In this document: one piece after another, positions 7,487 to 12,596 of the stretch
How positions within the stretch are numbered: the first letter of the stretch is position 1
Layout of the letters: the number at the start of each line of letters is the position of its first letter
Source of the DNA: Burkholderia sp.
GTDB lineage: Bacteria > Pseudomonadota > Gammaproteobacteria > Burkholderiales > Burkholderiaceae
Direction: 5' to 3'
Assembly (NCBI GenBank): GCA_028292565.1
Contig: JAQGMD010000447.1
Span: forward strand, 1 to 12,596
Length of the DNA stretch: 12,596 bases
The notes under the pieces: generated by a model
Databases searched by the model: none
Told to the model about the DNA's origin: nothing
Seen by the model: only the letters and a program-made list of their open reading frames with translations
Position numbers and translations under genes: made by a program

Positions 7487-8740
7487 TTACAGGTCCAGCA
7501 ACAAGCGGGCCGGATCTTCCAGAGCTTCCTTCATCGCCACCAGGCCGAGCACAGCTTCGCGGCCGTCAATGATGCGGTGATCGTAGGACATCGCAAGGAA
7601 ATTGATCGGGCGAATCACAATCTGGCCGTTTTCAACAACCGGACGGTCTTTGGTCGCGTGCACGCCAAGGATGGCGGACTGCGGCGGGTTGATGATCGGG
7701 GTGGACAGCATCGAACCGAACACACCGCCGTTGGAAATCGAGAAGGTGCCGCCCGAGAGATCGTCCAGCGTCAGCTTGCCGTCCTTGGCCTTCTGGCCAA
7801 ATTCGGCGATCTTTCTTTCGATATCGGCGATCGACAACTGGTCGGCATCGCGCAGGATCGGCACAACCAGGCCGCGCGGGGATCCGACAGCGATACCGAT
7901 GTCGAAATAGCCGTGATAGACGATATCGTTGCCGTCCACCGATGCGTTAAGAATCGGATACTTTTTCAGGGCCGCTACAGCTGCCTTGACGAAGAACGAC
8001 ATGAAGCCGAGCTTGACGCCATGCTCTTTCTCGAACTTGTCCTTGTACTTGTTGCGCAGCTCCATGACCGGCGCCATGTTCACTTCGTTGAACGTGGTCA
8101 GGATGGCGTTGGTCGATTGCGATTGCAGCAGGCGCTCGGCAATACGTGCGCGCAGGCGGCTCATAGGCACACGTTCTTCCGGACGGCCTGCGAGATTCAC
8201 GCTCACCGGCGCTGCGACTGCCTGCAATGCAGGTTTGGCCGGAGCGGCGGGTGTTGAAGGTGCAGCAGGTGCCGCCTTGTTTTCAATGACGTTGAGCACG
8301 TCGCCTTTAGTAACGCGACCGCCTTTGCCGGTGCCGGAGACCTGGTCGGCGGACATATTGTTGTCAGCCATGATCTTTGCTGCGGCAGGCATCGCGACAC
8401 TGCTGGATGCGCTGGAAGCAACTGCGGCGGCGGCCACCGGAGCTGCTTTAGCCTCGGCCGGCGCGGCTGTGGCAACAGGCGCCACAGCGGCGGCTTTCGC
8501 TTCGGTATCAATCTTGGCGATCACTTCGCCGGCAACGACGGTGCTGCCGTCACCCTTGAGGATTTCGGTGATGACGCCGGCGTTCGGCGCGGGCAATTCG
8601 AGCACGACCTTGTCGGTCTCGATATCGATCAGGTTTTCGTCGCGGGCAACAGCCTCGCCGACTTTCTTATGCCACTGCAGCAATGTCGCTTCGGCGACGG
8701 ACTCCGACAGTTGCGGAACTTTGACTTCAAGAATGGCCAT
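7487..8740 (-). CDS. sucB: 2-oxoglutarate dehydrogenase E2, dihydrolipoyllysine-residue succinyltransferase
   Basis: 417 residues (also called odhB). There is one N-terminal lipoyl domain (about 1-78) with the lipoylation motif IETDKVVLE, Lys44. An Ala/Pro-rich linker (80-115) leads to a peripheral-subunit-binding domain (about 115-152, [22 protein letters not shown]). After a second Ala/Pro linker comes the catalytic acyltransferase core (about 187-417) with [13 protein letters not shown] carrying His388 and Asp392. A single lipoyl domain and the overall length are typical of E2o and not of the multi-lipoyl pyruvate enzyme. It transfers the succinyl group from E1 to CoA and forms the core of the complex. 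GGAGAG sits just upstream of the ATG (8738-8740). It is separated from sucA by an unusually long 227 bp with a strong hairpin. Confidence 0.97.
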   Translation of the reverse strand: MAILEVKVPQLSESVAEATLLQWHKKVGEAVARDENLIDIETDKVVLELPAPNAGVITEILKGDGSTVVAGEVIAKIDTEAKAAAVAPVATAAPAEAKAAPVAAAAVASSASSSVAMPAAAKIMADNNMSADQVSGTGKGGRVTKGDVLNVIENKAAPAAPSTPAAPAKPALQAVAAPVSVNLAGRPEERVPMSRLRARIAERLLQSQSTNAILTTFNEVNMAPVMELRNKYKDKFEKEHGVKLGFMSFFVKAAVAALKKYPILNASVDGNDIVYHGYFDIGIAVGSPRGLVVPILRDADQLSIADIERKIAEFGQKAKDGKLTLDDLSGGTFSISNGGVFGSMLSTPIINPPQSAILGVHATKDRPVVENGQIVIRPINFLAMSYDHRIIDGREAVLGLVAMKEALEDPARLLLDL

Positions 8741-8967
8741 CTAACTCTCCGTTTCGGTAAGTGAGAGCACCATGAGTCAGGAATTCGCAGAAGGAAATGG
8801 ATGGAATACGCGTCCACATGCATGGCTGCGCATGGCTACAAATACGCGCAAAGGCAGACCCTTGCGCCGTTTGGCGCCGCGCCTGGCATCCCATCAATTC
8901 ACTGTTCCGACGAATCCTTCACTCAGGGCACTAGCTTCACGCCAGCCTGTGGCGTGAAGCCGGGGAT
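8741..8967. other. 227-bp sucA-sucB intergenic spacer
   Basis: Non-coding as far as I can see; the short frames in it read into sucB out of frame. Besides the 11-bp hairpin next to sucA, it has a small hairpin GCGCC-GTTT-GGCGC (8864-8877) and a tandem direct repeat of GCATGGCT (8820-8827 and 8830-8837). I find no convincing minus-strand promoter. In E. coli, as I recall it, the same junction is only a few bases to tens of bases long. Confidence 0.5.
8934..8960 (-). promoter_or_regulatory. Perfect 11-bp hairpin just after the sucA stop codon
   Basis: GCTTCACGCCA (8934-8944), loop GCCTG, TGGCGTGAAGC (8950-8960) is a perfect inverted repeat beginning 7 nt beyond the sucA stop. In the minus direction the stem is followed by TAGTGCCCTG and no U-run, so it lacks the second half of an intrinsic terminator. 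Such stems at operon junctions commonly protect the upstream message from 3' exonucleases or cause partial termination. Which applies here is inference. Confidence 0.65.
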
Positions 8968-11823
8968 TTACTTCGTAAGGACAAAACCCTTGAGCTTGGA
9001 AAACGCCGTATCGATCAGCGCCTTCTGCTGCGCGTAGTGCTTGTCGTAATAGCCGACTGCGGGCGACGCGCTGGCAGGACGACCTGCGTAGGCCAGCTTC
9101 TGCCCCTCTTCCAGATTCTCGAAAATATTGTGCTGAATCTGGAACCACGGGCCCTGGTTTTGCGGCTCGTCCTGCGCCCACACCAGTTCCGTGAAGTTCG
9201 GGAATTTCTTCAACTCTGCTGCGAAAGCCTTGTGCGGGAACGGATACAGTTGTTCGACACGGACGATGGCCGTATCGGACTGTCCACGCTCCTTGCGGGC
9301 ATTCACCAGGTCGTAATACACTTTGCCGGAGCAAGCCACGACGCGCTTGACCTTCTTCGGATCAATCTTCTCGTCGACCTCGCCGATCACGGTCTGGAAC
9401 GAACCCTTGGCCAACTCGGACAGCGGCGAACCGGCATCCTTGTTACGCAGCAGCGACTTCGGCGTCATGATGACCAGCGGCTTGCGGAACAGACGGATCA
9501 TTTGGCGGCGCAGCAGGTGGAAAATTTGCGCAGCAGTGGTCGGCTGCACCACTTGCATGTTGTTGTCGGCGCACAGTTGCAAATAGCGCTCGAGGCGGGC
9601 GGATGAGTGCTCCGGACCCTGGCCTTCATAACCGTGTGGCAGCATCATTACGAGACCCGATGCGCGGCCCCACTTCACTTCGCCGGAGCTGATGAACTGG
9701 TCAATCACAACTTGCGCACCGTTGGCGAAATCACCGAACTGCGCTTCCCAGATCGTCAGTGTGTTCGGTTCTGCGGTGGAGTAGCCGTATTCGAATCCGA
9801 GTACCGCTTCTTCCGACAACACCGAATCGATCACCGCGAACGGTGCCTGGTTGTCGGCGACATTCTGCAGCGGGATATAGCTGCCCGCATCCCAACGTTC
9901 ACGATTCTGGTCGTGCACGACAGCGTGACGGTGTACGAATGTACCGCGACCCGCATCCTGGCCGGTCAGCCGCACTGCATAGCCGGAGGCCACCAGCGAT
10001 GCGTAGGCGAGGTGTTCGCCCATGCCCCAGTCGAGGTTTATTTCGCCGCGGCCCATTGCTGCACGGTCGCCCAACACCTTCTCGACCAGCGGGTGCGCCT
10101 TGATGTTCTCTGGAACCACTGTGATGCGCGATGCCAGGCGTTTCAATTCCGCCAACGGCACTGCGGTATCAGCCGCATCGGTCCACTTGCGGTTGAGGAA
10201 CGGCATCCAGTCAACTGCGTACTTGCTCTTGAAGTTCGAAATGACCGGATCCACCGTGTGGCGGCCGGCATCCATCGCATCGCGATACGCCTTGACCATC
10301 GCATCGCCGCCATCGGCGGGGATGGTGTTCTGGGTAGCGAGTTTGTCCGCATACACTTTGCGGGTGCCCGGGTGCTGGGCGATCTTCTTGTACATCAGCG
10401 GCTGGGTCAGCGCCGGTGTGTCCTGCTCGTTGTGGCCCAGTTTGCGGAAGCAGATGATGTCGACAACGATATCCTTCTTGAACTCCATCCGGTAGTCGAG
10501 CGCGATTTGCGTCGCGAACACGACTGCTTCCGGATCATCGCCGTTGACGTGCAGTACCGGCGCTTCGATCATCTTGACCACGTCCGAGCAATACAGCGTC
10601 GAACGCGAATCGCGCGGGTCGGAAGTGGTAAAGCCGATCTGGTTGTTGATCACGATGTGCACCGTGCCGCCGGTGTGGTAACCACGGGTTTGCGCCAGGT
10701 TCAGGGTTTCCATCACAACGCCCTGTCCTGCGAACGCGGCATCGCCATGCACCAGGATCGGCAGCACCTGCGAACCCTCCTTGTCGCCGCGACGCTCCAT
10801 ACGCGCCTTGACCGAACCTTCAACCACGGGGTTGACGATTTCAAGGTGCGACGGGTTGAACGCCAGCGACAGGTGGACCGGACCGCCCGGGGTGCTGATG
10901 TCGGACGAGAAGCCCTGGTGGTATTTCACATCGCCGGCCGGCAGGTCTTCAGCGTGCTTGCCTTCGAATTCGGCAAACAGGTCTTGCGGCATTTTGCCGA
11001 GGGTGTTGACCAGCACGTTGAGGCGGCCGCGATGGGCCATGCCGATCACGATTTCCTGTACGCCCTTTTCGCCGGCGCGCTGGATAGTTTCATCCAGCGA
11101 GGCGATGAAGCTTTCGCCGCCTTCGAGCGAGAAGCGCTTCTGGCCGACGTATTTCGTGTGCAGGTAACGCTCGAGGCCTTCGGCCGCGGTCAGGCGGTCG
11201 AGGATATGTTTCTTCTTCTCCGGGGAGAATTGGGGGGTCGAACGTGACGACTCGAGGCGCTCCTGGATCCAGCGTTTTTGCGCCGGGTCGGTCACATACA
11301 TGAATTCCGCACCGATTGAGCGGCAGTACGTGTCGCGCAGCGCATTCAGCATTTCGCGCAGGGATGCGGTTTCAGGACCAAAATACGTATTGCTGATATT
11401 GAACACGGTGTCCATATCGGCATCGCTGAAGCCGTAGAAGCTTGGCTCCAGCTCGGGGATATTCGGACGCTCCTGGCGCTGCAGCGGATCGAGATTCGCC
11501 CAGCGGTTGCCGAGGAAACGGTAGGCTGAGATGAGCTGGGTGGCAGCGACGCGCTTGCGTCCCATTTCGACGTCAGGTGATGCCGTTACGGTGCGAATCG
11601 GACCTTGCTTGGCACGCTCTGCGAATGACGCAATGACGGGCGCGTGGGCGACGTCAGGTTTGGCGGAGCCATCGACAGCGGGAACGTGCTGCATGGCGTC
11701 GAAATACGCGCGCCAGTTGTCAGGTACGGAGCCGGGATTGGTCAGATACGCTTCGTACAGTTCTTCAACGTACGGCGCGTTACCTCCAAACAAATAGGAG
11801 TTGGAGAAGTACTGCTGCATCAT
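8968..11823 (-). CDS. sucA: 2-oxoglutarate dehydrogenase E1 component (thiamine diphosphate-dependent)
   Basis: 951 residues (also called odhA), close to the family's usual 930-960. The N-terminus MMQQYFSNSYLFGGNAPYVE matches the E2-binding segment of E1o. Key blocks are AHRGRLNVLVN at 263-273, GDAAFAGQG at 360-368, NNQIGFTT at 393-400, the thiamine diphosphate/Mg site GHNEQDTPA at 463-471, and HGYEGQGPEHSSARLER at 730-746 in the pyrimidine-binding domain. The enzyme decarboxylates 2-oxoglutarate and succinylates the E2 lipoyl group, and it is the first and committing step of the complex. I chose ATG 11821-11823, not the upstream ATG at 11910, because AAAGGTGAG (11828-11836) precedes it at correct spacing and the extra 29 residues are not family-like. 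The next codon is also ATG and is a possible start. It is the first gene of the operon. Confidence 0.97.
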   Translation of the reverse strand: MMQQYFSNSYLFGGNAPYVEELYEAYLTNPGSVPDNWRAYFDAMQHVPAVDGSAKPDVAHAPVIASFAERAKQGPIRTVTASPDVEMGRKRVAATQLISAYRFLGNRWANLDPLQRQERPNIPELEPSFYGFSDADMDTVFNISNTYFGPETASLREMLNALRDTYCRSIGAEFMYVTDPAQKRWIQERLESSRSTPQFSPEKKKHILDRLTAAEGLERYLHTKYVGQKRFSLEGGESFIASLDETIQRAGEKGVQEIVIGMAHRGRLNVLVNTLGKMPQDLFAEFEGKHAEDLPAGDVKYHQGFSSDISTPGGPVHLSLAFNPSHLEIVNPVVEGSVKARMERRGDKEGSQVLPILVHGDAAFAGQGVVMETLNLAQTRGYHTGGTVHIVINNQIGFTTSDPRDSRSTLYCSDVVKMIEAPVLHVNGDDPEAVVFATQIALDYRMEFKKDIVVDIICFRKLGHNEQDTPALTQPLMYKKIAQHPGTRKVYADKLATQNTIPADGGDAMVKAYRDAMDAGRHTVDPVISNFKSKYAVDWMPFLNRKWTDAADTAVPLAELKRLASRITVVPENIKAHPLVEKVLGDRAAMGRGEINLDWGMGEHLAYASLVASGYAVRLTGQDAGRGTFVHRHAVVHDQNRERWDAGSYIPLQNVADNQAPFAVIDSVLSEEAVLGFEYGYSTAEPNTLTIWEAQFGDFANGAQVVIDQFISSGEVKWGRASGLVMMLPHGYEGQGPEHSSARLERYLQLCADNNMQVVQPTTAAQIFHLLRRQMIRLFRKPLVIMTPKSLLRNKDAGSPLSELAKGSFQTVIGEVDEKIDPKKVKRVVACSGKVYYDLVNARKERGQSDTAIVRVEQLYPFPHKAFAAELKKFPNFTELVWAQDEPQNQGPWFQIQHNIFENLEEGQKLAYAGRPASASPAVGYYDKHYAQQKALIDTAFSKLKGFVLTK

Positions 11824-11827
11824 CTTG

Positions 11828-11836
11828 CTCACCTTT
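11828..11836 (-). promoter_or_regulatory. Ribosome binding site of sucA that fixes its start
   Basis: The minus strand reads AAAGGTGAG, then CAAG, then ATG. The AGGTGA core lies 5 nt from the ATG at 11823, the best Shine-Dalgarno near any candidate start. A 5-bp hairpin TCGCG-TTT-CGCGA (11840-11852) lies immediately upstream in the leader and might affect access to the site. Confidence 0.6.
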
Positions 11837-12118
11837 CTTTCGCGTTTCGCGAGATTAGATGGGTTTAAATAACCTTCCGCGACACGGCCTGACCGGTTAG
11901 CGGATCGCACATCAAGTTGTGGGGGAAGGGCTACGGTGACCTGAAGTGTTTCAGACGCGAGGATAGCATATTTATGTTGGCCAACCCAAGGAGTCGGTAG
12001 CCCTGTTTGACGGATTTGTACGACAGCAACAAGGTGATTGCCTTATGCGGAGGCGTCCCTTCCGCCGCGGACCGCCAGTCGCCAAAGTTCAGCGTCGCAT
12101 GCGCGGGCACCTGCTCTT
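11837..12118. other. Non-coding leader/promoter region upstream of sucA
   Basis: No credible gene is seen between the small membrane protein's stop codon and the sucA ribosome binding site. The 84-codon frame across it overlaps the membrane protein gene and has no family-like sequence. The region probably holds the promoter of the sucA operon: AT-rich patches occur at 11965-11975 (minus-strand TATGCTAT) and 11866-11874 (TATTTAAAC), but neither has a clear -35. A perfect 10-bp palindrome GTTGGCCAAC (11976-11985) lies just upstream of the first patch and could be an operator. No U-tract terminator for the upstream gene is evident. Confidence 0.4.
11976..11985. promoter_or_regulatory. 10-bp palindrome, candidate operator upstream of sucA
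   Basis: GTTGGCCAAC is a perfect palindrome about 155 bp upstream of the sucA ATG, adjacent to an AT-rich patch that resembles a -10 region (TATGCTAT on the minus strand). No known regulator motif is recognised. It is a candidate by position and symmetry only. Confidence 0.25.
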
Positions 12119-12427
12119 CTACGCACCACATTGCAGGCCGTTGGTGACGCAGACATAACCCTTTGCAAAAGTAAGGCCAATCCACAACCAGAACAGCAGG
12201 AAGAAGGTGACGAACGGGACGTGCCGATCAATGATCTGGCGCGGAGTGACCCGGCGCACCAGCTTTACCGCCGGGCTGCTGATAGTCTGCATCAACCGGT
12301 ACACGACATTGCTGTCGCGCGACTTGCCGGCGAGGACCGCGAGTAGGCCCTGCCCTAGCAGGGTATATCCGGCGATTTCAACCAATACGCGCATCATGCT
12401 GATCAAAAACAGTTCCGGTGACGTCAT
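12119..12427 (-). CDS. Small two-helix membrane protein, possibly YggT-like
   Basis: 102 residues from ATG 12425-12427. This start is preferred over the ATG at 12457 because a GAGAA lies 6-8 nt upstream and the extra ten residues (MIRHHQREKH) are not needed. Two hydrophobic segments are visible: about 6-33 (LFLISMMRVLVEIAGYTLLG onward) and about 70-89 (VPFVTFFLLFWLWIGLTFAK). A basic cytoplasmic-type loop lies between them with SSPAVKLVRRVTPRQI. The proline-basic segment before the second helix recalls the YggT family (linked to cell shape and osmotic tolerance), but the usual second repeat and GGID motif are absent, so this is a weak resemblance. Two cysteines (Cys93, Cys100) end the protein. 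It is 295 bp upstream of sucA and divergent from the gene at the right edge. Confidence 0.65.
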   Translation of the reverse strand: MTSPELFLISMMRVLVEIAGYTLLGQGLLAVLAGKSRDSNVVYRLMQTISSPAVKLVRRVTPRQIIDRHVPFVTFFLLFWLWIGLTFAKGYVCVTNGLQCGA

Positions 12428-12489
12428 GTGTTTTTCTCGTTGGTGATGACGGATCATTCCGTGCGGACAACGTATTGTATTTGATGCGC

Positions 12490-12518
12490 TTTACAAAGAT
12501 TACGACGCGCGGTTAAAA
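12490..12518 (+). promoter_or_regulatory. Putative sigma-70 promoter for the right-edge gene
   Basis: TTTACA (12490-12495), a 17-bp spacer and TTAAAA (12513-12518) give plausible -35 and -10 elements at ideal spacing. Initiation near 12525 would leave a leader of about 15 nt, including the GGGGA ribosome binding site. On the opposite strand TACAAT (12479-12474) could be the -10 of the membrane protein gene, so the two promoters would be back to back. Confidence 0.4.
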
Positions 12519-12539
12519 CCAATAATTACATGGGGATAC

Positions 12540-12596
12540 ATGAACTACGAAAAGTATCGCCACTACTATCAGGGCTGCCTGTTCGAAGCAGTCAGG
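12540..12596 (+). CDS. Unrecognised gene, 5' end only
   Basis: The first 19 codons, MNYEKYRHYYQGCLFEAVR, run off the window. The ATG at 12540-12542 is chosen because GGGGA lies a few bases upstream; an ATG at 12532 in another frame has no such site. The peptide is tyrosine-rich and probably helical. I do not recognise the family from this much sequence. Confidence 0.5.
   Translation, partial: MNYEKYRHYYQGCLFEAVR

Noticed and set aside
7929..8744. A 271-codon plus-strand frame antisense to sucB
   Set aside because: Its Ala/Ser/Thr-rich sequence mirrors the Ala/Pro linkers of E2 and shows no recognisable family. It is a shadow of sucB.
8629..8823. A 64-codon minus-strand frame spanning the sucA-sucB spacer
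   Set aside because: Most of it overlaps the sucB lipoyl domain in another frame, with no ribosome binding site or family resemblance.
9607..11247. A 546-codon open frame on the plus strand, antisense to sucA
   Set aside because: It lies wholly within the well-supported sucA gene. Its His/Arg/Val/Asp-rich, low-complexity sequence is typical of the antisense frame of a GC-rich gene, with no domain, start signal or separate promoter.
11824..11910. A longer sucA with 29 extra N-terminal residues from the ATG at 11910
   Set aside because: The extension is not E1-like, while a good Shine-Dalgarno precedes the ATG at 11823, where the typical E1 N-terminus begins.
11931..12185. An 84-codon minus-strand frame between the membrane protein and sucA
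   Set aside because: It overlaps the membrane protein gene, has no Shine-Dalgarno, and its composition is not protein-like for this genome.

Overview
The window looks like a stretch of chromosome from a betaproteobacterium, most likely of the Burkholderiales/Oxalobacteraceae type (Herbaspirillum, Collimonas or Herminiimonas relatives). This is inferred from the high-GC coding sequence, the arrangement 2-oxoglutarate dehydrogenase E1-E2-E3 followed by zapE, and a periplasmic protein with the CxxxFFxxxxC signature common in Burkholderiales. No mobile element, CRISPR array, tRNA, rRNA or clear sign of horizontal transfer was seen. Most of the window is housekeeping sequence, and I do not find a convincing new multi-gene system.

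Left part (1-2453): the tail of an MDR-family quinone oxidoreductase on the plus strand runs convergently into an iron-sulfur XPD/DinG-type helicase (YoaA-like) on the minus strand. A small coiled-coil DUF465/YdcH-type protein lies 44 bp upstream of the helicase gene. Positions 2454-2730 are an AT-rich divergent intergenic region. It leads into a plus-strand PP2C-type protein phosphatase (2731-3537) with no partner kinase in view.

Middle part (3570-5397): on the minus strand, zapE (an AFG1-like ATPase of cell division) is followed 28 bp later by a secreted, charged coiled-coil protein of unknown function. The pair converges on the phosphatase gene.

Right part (5445-11823): a minus-strand operon runs sucA/odhA (E1), sucB/odhB (E2), lpdA (E3), then a small glycine-rich lipoprotein. 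The lipoprotein's ribosome binding site overlaps the lpdA stop codon. A textbook intrinsic terminator at 5445-5472 closes the operon before zapE. The E1, E2 and E3 genes together encode the complete 2-oxoglutarate dehydrogenase complex of the TCA cycle (2-oxoglutarate + CoA + NAD+ to succinyl-CoA + CO2 + NADH). Both the E1/E2 and E2/E3 junctions carry strong GC-rich hairpins without U-tracts. These are candidates for mRNA processing or stability elements that set subunit ratios.

Right edge (12119-12596): a small two-helix membrane protein, possibly YggT-like, on the minus strand is divergent from the first 19 codons of an unrecognised plus-strand gene. The points most worth a second look are the operon-internal hairpins, the lipoprotein riding on the TCA operon, the orphan phosphatase with a palindrome over its -10 box, and the zapE-linked periplasmic coiled-coil protein.
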